Positions 1 to 9,169 of a DNA stretch of 64,000 bases are shown in pieces. Numbering within the stretch: position 1 is the stretch's first letter; every line of letters begins with the position of its first letter. The notes under the pieces were generated by a model, which saw only the letters and a program-made list of their open reading frames with translations, ran no database searches and was not told the DNA's origin. Origin of the DNA: Streptomyces sp. ISL-98 (GTDB taxonomy: Bacteria; Actinomycetota; Actinomycetes; Streptomycetales; Streptomycetaceae); contig NZ_JAGGPB010000034.1 in assembly GCF_018614055.1 (NCBI RefSeq), positions 124,001 through 188,000 of the forward strand, read 5' to 3'. The translations under genes were made by a program, and so were the position numbers.

Positions 1-2
1 TC

Positions 3-1385
3 TCCACCACGAGCCTTTCGTGGGTGGTCAATGCCTACACGCTCACCTTCGGCGGGCTGCTGCTGCTCGGCGGGCGTGCCGGTGACATCCTCGGCCGCCG
101 CCGGGTCTTCATTTTCGGCGTTCTGCTGTTCGTCCTTGCCTCCCTGCTCGGAGGCCTCGCGCAGAACTCCGGCCAACTCCTGGCCGCCCGCGCCCTCCAG
201 GGCGTCGGTGGTGCCATCGCCTCTCCGACGGCACTCGCGCTGATCGCCACCACGTTCACCGAAGGCCCGGCCCGCAACCGGGCATTCGGCGTCTTCGCCG
301 CCGTATCCGCGGGCGGTGGAGCCATCGGGCTGCTGGCCGGCGGTGTGCTCGTCGAATGGCTCGACTGGCGCTGGGTGCTGTTCGTCAACGTACCGATCGG
401 GCTGCTCATCGCCGTCGCCACACCCCGCGTCATCAAGGAGTCCGAGCGCCATCCCGGCCACTTCGACTTCACCGGCGCCCTGACCTCCACGGTCGGCATG
501 GTGTGTCTGGTCTACGGCTTCATCCGGGCCGCACAGGACGGCTGGAGCGACGCTCTCACTCTGGTTTCGTTCGCCGCCGCGGTGGTACTCCTCGCCCTGT
601 TCATCCTGGTGGAACGGCGCTCCAGGCAGCCGATCACTCCGTTGCACATGTTCGCCGACCGTAACCGGGCGGGCACGTACGGAATCATGCTGAGCCTCGC
701 CGCCGCGATCTTCGGCATGTTCTTCTTCCTCACGCTGTTCGTCCAGAACGTCCTGGACTTCAGCCCGCTCAAGACCGGACTGGCCTTCCTGCCGGTCAGC
801 GCGGTCATCGCGGTGGGCGCGGGAATGGCCTCCCAGCTCCTGCCGAAGTACGGCCCGAAGCCCTTCATGGTGACCGGCTCGATCCTGGCAGCGATCGGCC
901 TGTCCTGGCTGACCCTGACGGACATCGACTCGACCTACCTGGGCAGCATCCTGGGCCCGATTCTCATCTTCAGCCTCGGCATGGGCTTCAACTTCGTGTC
1001 GCTGACGCTGATGGCCGTCTCCAACGTGCCCACACACGAGTCGGGCGCGGCCTCGGGCATGCTCAACGTCACCCAGCAGGTGGGCGGCTCGCTCGGCCTG
1101 TCCATCCTGGTCACGATGTACGGCACGGCCAGCCGCAACGAGGCCGACACCCAGATACCGCGCTTCCTGTCCGCGGCGAGCCCCGCGGAACGCGCGAAGT
1201 TCGAGCAGACGGGCCAGCTCCCACCACCATGGGCCGACGAGGTCCTCACCTCCGGAGTCTCCGCGGCGTTCATCGTCGCCGCGGTGTTCACGGTGGTGGC
1301 CGCGATCGTCGCAATAATCGCCATCCAGGTACGCCCGTCCGACCTGGAACGCCTCCAGGGCGGCGGAATGGGCCCCGGGCCCTGA
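3..1385 (+). CDS. MFS drug exporter, DHA2 (EmrB/QacA-like), 5'-truncated
   Basis: Major facilitator of the DHA2 type, which usually has 14 membrane segments and exports drugs by proton antiport. The reading frame is already open at base 3. The residues before the first possible GTG (base 24) match the family (SLSWVVNAYTL), so the true start lies left of the window and only the N-terminal part is missing. Motif A is clear (GGRAGDILGRRR), followed by the usual GLLAGG, VNVPIG and GGSLG glycine-rich segments and a hydrophobic C-terminus. It converges with the kinase gene downstream. The substrate cannot be read from sequence. The family call is firm; a role in the biosynthetic cluster further right is not shown. 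Confidence 0.9.
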   Translation, partial: STTSLSWVVNAYTLTFGGLLLLGGRAGDILGRRRVFIFGVLLFVLASLLGGLAQNSGQLLAARALQGVGGAIASPTALALIATTFTEGPARNRAFGVFAAVSAGGGAIGLLAGGVLVEWLDWRWVLFVNVPIGLLIAVATPRVIKESERHPGHFDFTGALTSTVGMVCLVYGFIRAAQDGWSDALTLVSFAAAVVLLALFILVERRSRQPITPLHMFADRNRAGTYGIMLSLAAAIFGMFFFLTLFVQNVLDFSPLKTGLAFLPVSAVIAVGAGMASQLLPKYGPKPFMVTGSILAAIGLSWLTLTDIDSTYLGSILGPILIFSLGMGFNFVSLTLMAVSNVPTHESGAASGMLNVTQQVGGSLGLSILVTMYGTASRNEADTQIPRFLSAASPAERAKFEQTGQLPPPWADEVLTSGVSAAFIVAAVFTVVAAIVAIIAIQVRPSDLERLQGGGMGPGP

Positions 1386-1464
1386 ACCGGCCGGGCGCGC
1401 GCGTACGGGCGTAGCCGCGGCGCGCGAATCGCGGCCGTCACGAATTCGAGCGCCCCGGGTGCGC

Positions 1465-3297
1465 TCACCTGTGCGTAGCGTGGCCTCCCGCGGACCCCAT
1501 GAGGCCGCCCGCCGACCGCTGTTGGGTGGCGGTGACGCGGCGCTGCTGCATCGACGTCACCTGCTGTACGACCACGACGGCCAGCACCGCCGACGCCAAA
1601 GTCAGGGCGCCTTCGAAGAAGCTCAGCAGGGCGAGCAGGCGGGCCTCGTCGAGGTCCTTGGCCTCGTCCCAGGTCTGCCAGGCCTTGGAGACGTACAGCA
1701 GACCGATGCTCCCGGCGAACGACAGCCACCATGCGTGCAGTGCGGCGCGTGAGGGCGTCGGCCGCTCGGGCCGGGTGGCGTAGGGCGCGGGGGCGGGCGG
1801 CGATGCGCTGGCGGTCCAGACGTCGTTGATGACCTGCTTGGGCACCCACAGGTGAGCCACTGGCACGAACCAGGCGGCCAGTGCCCATCCGCGCCCGAGC
1901 CTGTGCGCCTGTGCGTCGAATAGTTCGGCGTTGATCCGTACGCGACGGAACCAGATGAGCCACAGCACGACGGTCGCGAGCATGATCACGGACCAGATCC
2001 CCAGGATCGCCTCCGGGGTGCCCTTCCAGGTCAACTGGAGCGCATGCAGCAGGTCGGAAGGATTCGATCCGGTCAGATCCGCCGAGCTTTGTACGTCGTT
2101 CAGTTCACCGACGAGCTTCGCCTCGTAGTTGAGGTCGATGACGGACACGAGCATTCCTGCGCCCAGAAGGATGACCAGCGCATTGGACAGGCCCTTGGGC
2201 GTTTTCAGCACCGGCCCGCCGGCCGCCGGGCGCGGCAGCGGTGTCGCGGGACCGAACCCCGGCGTCGGCACCGGTCCGTGCATGCCGGGAGCCCGGTGGG
2301 GCTGGAACGGGAACGCGGGCCCGAACTGGCCTGTCGGGGCGGCCGGTACATGACCGCCGGGCACCACCGTCGGCGGCTGCTCCGTCATGTCGGCGTCCAG
2401 CAGCCGTGCCGCGTCCCGCCCCAGGTGCGCGGTCAGCCCGGCAGGCAGCCACGCACCCGCGTCCTGTTCCTGCACGTACGGCTCGGTGAGCTCCCGCAGT
2501 TGCGCGACCGTCGGCCGGTCCTCTGCGTTCTTGGCGAGACAGGCGGTAATCAGACGGAGGATGGGGCCCTCGGGGATCGCCGAGAGGTCCGGATCCTCGT
2601 GGGCTATACGGAAGAGCAGCGCGTGGATGCCGCTCTCGACCCCGCCGAACGGCACCCGTCCGGTCATGGCGTACGCGAGGACCGAGCCGAGGCAGAACAC
2701 ATCGCTCGCCGTGCCGACCCGCTCGCCCCGCACCTGCTCGGGTGACATGAAGCCGGGAGAGCCGATCACCGCACCGGTACGGGTGGCCGGGGCCTCAGCG
2801 ACCGGTTCCAGGGCGCGGGCGATTCCGAAGTCGATGACGCGCGGACCGTCGAGGGTGATCAGCACATTGGAGGGCTTGAGGTCACGATGGACGAGTCCCG
2901 CGCGGTGGATGTCCGCGAGAGCCCCGAGCAGTCCGTTGGCCAGGACGAGCGCGGACCGTTCGGACAGCGGCCCGAAGGTGTCGTCGGACACGACGTCCTG
3001 GAGCGACGGCCCGGCGATGTAGCCGGTCGCCACCCATGGCGTGGCGGCGTTCGTGTCGGCGTCGAGCACGGGGGCGGTCCACTGGCCGCCCACGCACCGG
3101 GCGGCCTCCACTTCCTGCTGGAAGCGCCGCCGGAACTCCGCCTGGCCGGCGAGCTCTCTGTGCACCAGTTTCACCGCGACGGTACGGCCGCCGGCGGACC
3201 TGGCCAGATAGACCTGTCCCATGCCTCCGGCACCGAGTCTGCGCAGCAGCCGGTACGCACCGATCGCCCGTGGATCGCCCGGATTCAGGTACTCCAT
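1465..3297 (-). CDS. Membrane Ser/Thr protein kinase with DUF4328-like C-terminus
   Basis: Eukaryotic-type (PknB-like) kinase of about 610 aa. The kinase domain fills roughly residues 15-270: glycine loop GAGGMGQVY, lysine in VAVK, catalytic HRDLKPSN, DFG, and SPEQ in place of APE. A Pro/Gly-rich linker follows, then a hydrophobic C-terminal region (about residues 390-590) with several membrane segments and the WFVPVAHLWVPKQV signature I associate with DUF4328. No PASTA repeats are seen. I chose the ATG at 3297 because the conserved kinase N-terminus begins there and GGGAGG lies just upstream; the longer frame adds only an Arg/Pro-rich stretch. Substrate and signal are unknown. Confidence 0.88.
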   Translation of the reverse strand: MEYLNPGDPRAIGAYRLLRRLGAGGMGQVYLARSAGGRTVAVKLVHRELAGQAEFRRRFQQEVEAARCVGGQWTAPVLDADTNAATPWVATGYIAGPSLQDVVSDDTFGPLSERSALVLANGLLGALADIHRAGLVHRDLKPSNVLITLDGPRVIDFGIARALEPVAEAPATRTGAVIGSPGFMSPEQVRGERVGTASDVFCLGSVLAYAMTGRVPFGGVESGIHALLFRIAHEDPDLSAIPEGPILRLITACLAKNAEDRPTVAQLRELTEPYVQEQDAGAWLPAGLTAHLGRDAARLLDADMTEQPPTVVPGGHVPAAPTGQFGPAFPFQPHRAPGMHGPVPTPGFGPATPLPRPAAGGPVLKTPKGLSNALVILLGAGMLVSVIDLNYEAKLVGELNDVQSSADLTGSNPSDLLHALQLTWKGTPEAILGIWSVIMLATVVLWLIWFRRVRINAELFDAQAHRLGRGWALAAWFVPVAHLWVPKQVINDVWTASASPPAPAPYATRPERPTPSRAALHAWWLSFAGSIGLLYVSKAWQTWDEAKDLDEARLLALLSFFEGALTLASAVLAVVVVQQVTSMQQRRVTATQQRSAGGLMGSAGGHATHR

Positions 3298-3568
3298 GTG
3301 CGGTTGGTCCTCCCCCTGCTGCGATTCGCTCGCGACGCCAGCCAGAAGGATAAGTGCGTTCGCGGACCGGGATGCCCACGGGTTACTTCGCGCGCAGGGC
3401 CGTCGACCGGATCGTCCGCCGGAGCGGGCGTCGGGTCCGGTTGCGGATGCGGGTGGCCTTGTCCGAGGCCGGGGGTAACGGCGGCACCACGACCGGTGGG
3501 GCCGCCGAGACCTCCGCGCGGCCCTCAACCCGCCATCCGTCCAGCCGGCTCAGGTGTTTTGGGGGACT
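3298..3568. other. Gap between FMN reductase and kinase genes
   Basis: About 270 bases between two minus-strand genes. Apart from the kinase ribosome binding site at its left end I see no gene, strong hairpin or clear operator. The reading frames here are extensions or shadows of the neighbours. Confidence 0.5.
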
Positions 3569-4180
3569 TCAGACTGCTCCCACTCGCATGTCAGCAACGT
3601 CACTGACGTCCCGGCCGAACAAGGACCGGGCACTCTCCAGCGCGGCGCTGTCCGTGTGGACCTGCCCTGGCGCGCTGCCGTGGCCGAGCACGGCGCCGCC
3701 CCACCGCATGCCGAGGAACTCGGCGCAGTTGCGGAGCGTGCCGAGCATCGGATCGGCCTTCGCCGGGTCTCCCGAGGAGAGCGCGGTGACCGCCCACAGC
3801 GTCTTGCCCGCCATCCGCTCCTTGAACTCGACACCGGGGACACGCATCCAACCCGACCAGTAGTCCATGTAGAGCTTGGCGCTCGCGGACAGGCTGTACC
3901 AGTAGAGCGGGGAGGCGATCACCAGGTCGGTGGCGGCCAGCGTGGCGTCGAGCAGGACACGCGCGTTGCCCGCCGGCTCGGGATATTGGCCGGTGCCCAC
4001 ATGCCTGAGATCCTCGAACGGGGGCAACGGCAGTTCGCTCAACCGCACCCAGGACCGCTGCACGCCTTCGGGCAGCCCTGCCGCCGCGGTACGGGCGAGT
4101 GTCTCGGTGTTCCCTTTCGGCCGGGCGCCGCCCAGCACGAAGAGGAACTTGCGGTCAGTTGTGTGGTGCGGTGCGGTCAT
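3569..4180 (-). CDS. NADPH-dependent FMN reductase / flavodoxin-fold oxidoreductase
   Basis: A 203 aa protein of the NADPH-dependent FMN reductase (NAD(P)H quinone reductase-like) family. The N-terminus has the beta strand and phosphate-binding loop of a flavodoxin fold (FLFVLGGARPKGNTE), and SPLYWYSLSASAKLYMDYW is the typical flavin-side active-site segment. AGGAGG lies 9 bases before the ATG. It follows the EamA gene by about 30 bases on the same strand, so the two are probably one transcript controlled with the divergent MocR gene. Likely a soluble two-electron reductase of quinones or similar compounds; the true substrate is unknown. Confidence 0.85.
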   Translation of the reverse strand: MTAPHHTTDRKFLFVLGGARPKGNTETLARTAAAGLPEGVQRSWVRLSELPLPPFEDLRHVGTGQYPEPAGNARVLLDATLAATDLVIASPLYWYSLSASAKLYMDYWSGWMRVPGVEFKERMAGKTLWAVTALSSGDPAKADPMLGTLRNCAEFLGMRWGGAVLGHGSAPGQVHTDSAALESARSLFGRDVSDVADMRVGAV

Positions 4181-4211
4181 GTTGTGACGCCTCCTGCTAT
4201 CGGTTCGGTTG

Positions 4212-5210
4212 TCAGTTACTGCGGCTCAGGGAACCCTCGGCAGCGGGCTCGGGCTCGGGCGCGGGCTCGGGCTCGGGGGACTGTGCGAGCTTCGCCGCGT
4301 CAGGCTTGGTTGAGGAAGCGGCCGCATCGCCGCCGCCCGGCCGACGGCGGGTCAGCGCGATACCGGTGAGCACCAGAGCCACACCCGCCAGGGTCACCGC
4401 TGTGACCGGCTCACCGAGTGTCAGCACTCCGAGAGTGACCGCCACGATCGGCAGGAGGTACGCGACGGTCGACGCGAGGGTGGCGCCGTCGTCCTCGATC
4501 AGCCGGTAGTTCAGGAGCACGGCGTACCCGGTTCCCAGCGCACCGAGGACGACCAGGGCGATCACGGAGTCAGCACGCAGGTGTACCGGTGTCAGCCCGG
4601 CGAACGGAGTCGTCACGGCCGCGATGGCGGTCGCGGCGAGCAGTTGTGCCGCTACCAGCGCAACCGGCGGGATGCCACGGCCGGCCAGCGTGCGGTCGAT
4701 GTAGGTGTACCCGAGGGCGTAACTCAGCGCTGCGGCCAGGCAGGCCAGCACGCCCACCATGGCGGGGCCGGATGCCCCGCTCTTCCAGGGCTCGAAGATC
4801 AACAGGGCGCCGGTGAACCCGACGACGAGGCCGACGAGCAGTGCCGGAGTCAGCCGGGCGCGTTGCCGGCCTGCGAAGAGCCCGACCAGCAGTGCCCACA
4901 ACGGGGTTGTGGCATTGAGGGCGCCGGCCAGTCCGGAGTCGACCGTCTGCTCGCCGACGGCGAACAGCAAGAACGGCACCACGTTGGCGAGTAGTGCGGC
5001 GATGCTCAAGTGAACCCAGACCATGGCGCCGCGCGGCAACCGCAGCTTCGCGAATCGCACCGCCGCCAGAAGCACCAGTGCGCCGAGGGCCAGTCGGACG
5101 AGCAGGATCTGGGTAGGCGTGAATCCGCGGAGCGCGATCTTGATCCAGAGATAACTGGACCCCCAGACCAGGGCAAGGAGTGCCAATCGAACGAGAGCAC
5201 CTTGGCGCAT
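4212..5210 (-). CDS. EamA-family (DMT) transporter
   Basis: About 332 aa with ten predicted hydrophobic segments in two EamA repeats; LVWGSSYLWIKIALRGF opens the first repeat and is typical of RhaT/YdcZ-like drug/metabolite transporters. The C-terminal tail ends in an unusual Pro/Glu repeat (PEPEPAPEPEP). The ATG at 5210 is preferred because GGAGGG sits upstream and the family N-terminus starts there. It is divergent from the MocR-type regulator at 5333 across about 120 bases. This pairing of a MocR regulator with an EamA exporter is common and suggests that the regulator controls it. Probably exports an amino acid or similar small metabolite. Confidence 0.87.
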   Translation of the reverse strand: MRQGALVRLALLALVWGSSYLWIKIALRGFTPTQILLVRLALGALVLLAAVRFAKLRLPRGAMVWVHLSIAALLANVVPFLLFAVGEQTVDSGLAGALNATTPLWALLVGLFAGRQRARLTPALLVGLVVGFTGALLIFEPWKSGASGPAMVGVLACLAAALSYALGYTYIDRTLAGRGIPPVALVAAQLLAATAIAAVTTPFAGLTPVHLRADSVIALVVLGALGTGYAVLLNYRLIEDDGATLASTVAYLLPIVAVTLGVLTLGEPVTAVTLAGVALVLTGIALTRRRPGGGDAAASSTKPDAAKLAQSPEPEPAPEPEPAAEGSLSRSN

Positions 5211-5332
5211 GACGTGTATCCCTCCAACTGGAGTGCTGTGGCCTTGCAGACTTGACGTATGCCTGGAAATGTAGGTAGGGGCCCAAGGAGTGGCTATATC
5301 CAATCGGGGTCCAGTGGCTTCAGGGGGAACAA

Positions 5333-6766
5333 ATGGGTCGTAACGTAGGTGCGCCGCAGTTGGCCGGAATGCTCGGCAGTGTGCGGACCGACCGGCCCGG
5401 ATACCTGGAACTCGCCGACGCGGTACGGCAGTTGATTGACGACGGCCGACTGGGTGACGGCCTGCGGCTGCCCGCCGAGCGGGAGCTCGCGAGCGCGATC
5501 GGTGTCAGTCGGACCATGGTGACCGCGGCGTACCGGGAGCTGCGCGCCGGGCAGTACCTCACCAGCCGCCGGGGGGCCGGCAGCTTCACCTCGCTCGCCG
5601 GAAGCAGGAAACTGGCTGCCCGCGGTTTGTGGTCCGCGGGGCACTCAGAAGTGATCGATCTCGCCTGCGCCGCCCTGCCCGCACCGCCCGAACTGCTTGA
5701 CGCGACGCGTGTGGCCAGTACCGATCTGCCGCTCTACACCCAGCACTCGGGATACCTGCCGCTGGGGCTGCCGGTGCTGCGTGAACGCATCGCCGAGAAG
5801 TACACGGCGCGCGGGGTGGCCACCATGCCGGATCAGATCATCGTTACCGCCGGCAGCCTCCACTCGCTGCATCTGATCCTGAAGCTTCTGGCCGGGCCGG
5901 GCGAGAAGGTCCTCGTCGAGTCGCCGACGTATCCCAACGCGCTCGCGCTGCTGGACCGGGCCGGCGCCCGGCTGGTCACCTGCGGTCTGGGACCGGCCGG
6001 TTGGGACAGTGCGCAATTCGTCGACATGCTGGCCCAAGTGCAACCGCGCCTGGCGTACCTGATCCCCGACTTCCACAATCCGACGGGTCATCTGATGCCG
6101 GCCGAGCTGCGCGAACGGCTCGCCGCGGTGTCGCGGGCCACCCGTACGGACCTTGTTGTGGACGAGACCCTCGTCGATCTCGACCTGGACGGCGGCCTTG
6201 TGCCGCCGCCGTTCGCGAGCTTCGACCGGAACGGGCAGGTGCTGTCGATCGGCAGCATGAGCAAGGCTTTCTGGGGCGGTCTGCGCGTGGGATGGATTCG
6301 CACGTCCGCGCAGCTCGTGCAGCAGCTGGCGGCCGTCGCTGTCGATCTCGGGGTCAGCTGCTCCATCCTCGACCAGCTCATCGCGGGGCGGCTGCTCGAA
6401 TCCGGCGCCGGTATTGTCGCGAACCGGCGTGCCGAGTTGGCAGTGCAGCGGGACACCCTCGTCGCGGCGCTGCACGAGCAGTTGCCCGAGTGGCGGTTCC
6501 ACATTCCTTCCGGCGGAATCTCCGTATGGGCGGAACTCGACGCTCCGGTCAGCAGCCACCTCGTGAAAGCCTGCGCGGAGGTCGGGGTCCGGCTCGCCGG
6601 AGGTCCCCGCTTCGGCGCCGCGGGGACTCTCGAACGGTTCCTCCGGCTGCCGTTCACCCTGCGGGGACCGGAACTGGAGGAGGCGGTGCGCCGCATCGCC
6701 GGAGTGCGGGCGGGCATAGACGACCGGTCCCGGTCGTACCTCACAGAACCTGCCGTATTCGCCTAG
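5333..6766 (+). CDS. MocR/PdxR-type GntR regulator with aminotransferase domain
   Basis: A 477 aa fusion of an N-terminal GntR winged helix (about residues 15-85, with RLPAERELASAIGVSRTMV) and a fold type I aminotransferase-like domain (about 110-460). The PLP lysine is in SIGSMSKAFWGGLRVGW, and FHNPTG is also present. Such proteins sense PLP or an amino-PLP adduct and often regulate a divergent transporter or PLP enzyme; here the divergent partner is the EamA exporter operon. The ATG is preceded by AGGGGGA at good spacing. Its last 26 bases overlap the end of the convergent HisC-like gene, so neither can have a separate terminator there. Confidence 0.9.
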   Translation: MGRNVGAPQLAGMLGSVRTDRPGYLELADAVRQLIDDGRLGDGLRLPAERELASAIGVSRTMVTAAYRELRAGQYLTSRRGAGSFTSLAGSRKLAARGLWSAGHSEVIDLACAALPAPPELLDATRVASTDLPLYTQHSGYLPLGLPVLRERIAEKYTARGVATMPDQIIVTAGSLHSLHLILKLLAGPGEKVLVESPTYPNALALLDRAGARLVTCGLGPAGWDSAQFVDMLAQVQPRLAYLIPDFHNPTGHLMPAELRERLAAVSRATRTDLVVDETLVDLDLDGGLVPPPFASFDRNGQVLSIGSMSKAFWGGLRVGWIRTSAQLVQQLAAVAVDLGVSCSILDQLIAGRLLESGAGIVANRRAELAVQRDTLVAALHEQLPEWRFHIPSGGISVWAELDAPVSSHLVKACAEVGVRLAGGPRFGAAGTLERFLRLPFTLRGPELEEAVRRIAGVRAGIDDRSRSYLTEPAVFA

Positions 6767-7817
6767 CCGTGGCGAAGCTCTGTGCGGCGCGCAGGAAGGC
6801 GTTGTTCTCCTCGGGCGACCCCACCGTGACGCGTACTCCGTCACTCGCGAAGGCACGCACCATGACGCCGTGGTCCGCGCAATGCCCGCTGAACTCGGCG
6901 GACCGCTCGCCCAGTGGCAGCCAGAGGAAGTTGGCCTGTGACGGGGGCAGTTGGTGTCCGGTGGCCAGCAGCGCGGCATGGACGCGTTCCCGCTCCCGTA
7001 CCACCACCTCGCACCGTTGCCGTACCTCGTCGCCGTGGGCCAGGGCGGCGAGCGCGGCGGCCTGCGCGAGTCTGCTCACCGCGAAGGGGACCCCGACCTT
7101 CGCCGCGGCGGCGGTGACCGGCGGAGCGGCCACGCAGTAGCCGATCCGGACGCCTGCCAGCCCGTATGCCTTGGAGAAGGTCCGCAGGACCGCGATGTTC
7201 TCGTGCTCCAGCGCGAGCGGGATGCCGTCCGGCACGTCCGGGTCCGTCACGAACTCGCCGTACGCCTCGTCCAGGATGACCAGTACGTCGGAGGGCACCT
7301 TGTCCAGGAATCTGAGCAGGGCGTCCGAACCCACCGCGGTGCCGGTGGGGTTGTTGGGGTTGCAGACGAAGACGACCCGGGTAGCCGGCGTGATCGCTGC
7401 GAGCATCGCGTCCAGATCGTGCCGGTGCTCCGCGTCCAGGGGGACGGCCCGTACCGCAACGCCGGCGACGCTGGCGAAGACCGGGTACGCCTCGAAGGAC
7501 CGCCAGGCGCACACCACTTCGTCGCCGGGGGCGCAGAACGCCTGGATGAGCTGCTGGCACAGGCTCACCGAGCCGCAGCCGACGGTGATCCACGGCTCCG
7601 GCACGCCGAGCCGCTCCGCGAGCCGGGACACCAGTGCGTCCGAGAACCACATGGGGTACCGGTGGCCTTCGGCCGCCGCCCGGGTGATGGCTTCCACGAC
7701 GGACGGTGGAGGCGGCAGCGGTGCTTCGTTGGAGTTCAGCAGGATCGCCCCGGGCACCTGGCTCGGGATGATGTAGTCGGGCAGCTCGGCCAGGTCGGCC
7801 CGGACGGGGACGGGCAT
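6741..7817 (-). CDS. HisC-like aminotransferase, last gene of biosynthetic operon
   Basis: A 358 aa class I/II aminotransferase close to histidinol-phosphate aminotransferase: LNSNEAP near the N-terminus, CNPNNPTGT, DEAYGEF, and PLP lysine in RTFSKAYGLAGVRIGY. A biosynthetic role is more likely than histidine synthesis because it ends a 13-gene specialised-metabolite operon with no other his gene nearby. The ATG follows GGAAGGAATACC, and the gap to the ATP-grasp gene is about 57 bases. It could convert a 2-oxo acid made by the FAD-linked oxidase of the same operon into an amino acid; that is inference. Its 3' end overlaps the convergent MocR gene. Confidence 0.85.
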   Translation of the reverse strand: MPVPVRADLAELPDYIIPSQVPGAILLNSNEAPLPPPPSVVEAITRAAAEGHRYPMWFSDALVSRLAERLGVPEPWITVGCGSVSLCQQLIQAFCAPGDEVVCAWRSFEAYPVFASVAGVAVRAVPLDAEHRHDLDAMLAAITPATRVVFVCNPNNPTGTAVGSDALLRFLDKVPSDVLVILDEAYGEFVTDPDVPDGIPLALEHENIAVLRTFSKAYGLAGVRIGYCVAAPPVTAAAAKVGVPFAVSRLAQAAALAALAHGDEVRQRCEVVVRERERVHAALLATGHQLPPSQANFLWLPLGERSAEFSGHCADHGVMVRAFASDGVRVTVGSPEENNAFLRAAQSFATARRIRQVL

Positions 7818-7874
7818 GGTATTCCTTCCACAAGGCGCCTGCGAAAGCGCCGGTTGTTGATCGGACGAGGTTGA

Positions 7875-9155
7875 TCAGACGAGTCGGAACACGTCGTCCT
7901 TGAGCGCCACGATCCGCCGGTAATCGGCCATCAGATCCTGGTGGTTGCTGCCCGTCAGGTAGACCCGCAGCGGGCTGGACAGCAGATCGGTGGTGGGGCG
8001 CAGCCGATCCCCGGGTGCCACCCGGGGCACAGCCAGATGCACGGTGTTCAGCGCCCCGATCTCAGCGAGCACCCGTTCGTCGATCGCTGCCACCACGCCG
8101 CTCAGGCTGGTCTGCCCGTGGTAGACGATGCCCTCGTGGCGCTTGCGGTACATGGTCTTTCCGGTGAACCGGCGGGCGTACTCCTCGGGACGGACGCACG
8201 CCAGAGCCAGCAGATCCGCCTGGTTCCCGTCCGTACACGCGTCATGGAAGCCGGGCTCCAGGTTGCCGTTCAGCCGGGCGCCGATCTCCACCAGCGCGGG
8301 CCCTTCCGGGGTCATGATGATTTCCGCGTGGGCCGCGCCGAACCGGATCTCCAGGGCTTCGAGCACCGTGTCCAGATAGGCGACGAGCTCGGCCACCGGC
8401 TCATTGTCCGGCGTCAGCAGGACGTCCTTGTCATAGATGCGCCGGGAGCCGGTCTCGGTCTTCTCGTACTCCCAGACTCCGCACACATGCCGTCCGCCGC
8501 CGGGGCCACGCACGATGTCCACGATGTATTCGGTGCCCTGGAGGAAGGACTGGACGAGCACCTCGGTGTTGCGGCGCTCGAAGATGTCGTACGAGCCGAG
8601 GACCGAAACGGCGGCGGCCCGGACCTCCTGCGCGTTGCGGCAGATGAAGACGCCGTCGGCGGAGGCGGAGCTCAGTGGCTTGACGACCACTGGGTAGGCG
8701 GACTCCCGCTGCGCCCACTCCACGATCTCCGCCGGATCCGCGGACTTGAGCTGACGCGCGCAGTGGATCCCGGCGGACCGCAGGGCCTCGATCATCTCGT
8801 ACTTGTCGCGCCGTGAGAGGGAGAGCGCCGAGCCGTTCCCCGGCAGCCCCAGGTACTCGGCGAACAGGTCCGCCGGCATCACACCGGTCTCCTGCCCCGG
8901 CAGTATGCATACAGGGGCGTACTCGGCGAGCTGCTTGGCGGTCCCTTCCAGGCCGTCGTGGACGACATTGGCGAGGTACGGGCGCAGGTCGGGCGGCGGG
9001 ACGGTGGACAGGAACTCCGGCGTGCTCTGCAGATGTACGACATCCGCCCCGAGCCGTTGGAACGCGGCGGGCAGGAACTTGCCGACCGAATAACCGTCGA
9101 CCACTACGCCCACCGGCGCGGGGTGAGGTGTCACGGGTGTCTCGGGTGTCATCAT
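7875..9155 (-). CDS. ATP-grasp carboxylate-amine ligase
   Basis: About 426 aa. The ATP-grasp core runs from roughly residue 110 to 330: YPVVVKPLSSASADGVFIC forms the ATP-binding strand and loop, and EIIMTPEGPALVEIGARLNG carries the metal-binding acidic and asparagine residues. This subtype (L-amino-acid ligase, DdaF or BtrJ-like) joins a carboxylate to an amine through an acyl phosphate, often making dipeptides or attaching amino acids outside the NRPS. The first ATG of an ATG-ATG pair is chosen (9155), with AGGAGG 6-7 bases upstream. It follows the TauD gene by 14 bases. It may extend or cap the NRPS product; the substrates are unknown. Confidence 0.82.
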   Translation of the reverse strand: MMTPETPVTPHPAPVGVVVDGYSVGKFLPAAFQRLGADVVHLQSTPEFLSTVPPPDLRPYLANVVHDGLEGTAKQLAEYAPVCILPGQETGVMPADLFAEYLGLPGNGSALSLSRRDKYEMIEALRSAGIHCARQLKSADPAEIVEWAQRESAYPVVVKPLSSASADGVFICRNAQEVRAAAVSVLGSYDIFERRNTEVLVQSFLQGTEYIVDIVRGPGGGRHVCGVWEYEKTETGSRRIYDKDVLLTPDNEPVAELVAYLDTVLEALEIRFGAAHAEIIMTPEGPALVEIGARLNGNLEPGFHDACTDGNQADLLALACVRPEEYARRFTGKTMYRKRHEGIVYHGQTSLSGVVAAIDERVLAEIGALNTVHLAVPRVAPGDRLRPTTDLLSSPLRVYLTGSNHQDLMADYRRIVALKDDVFRLV

Positions 9156-9169
9156 GGGCCGTCCTCCTG

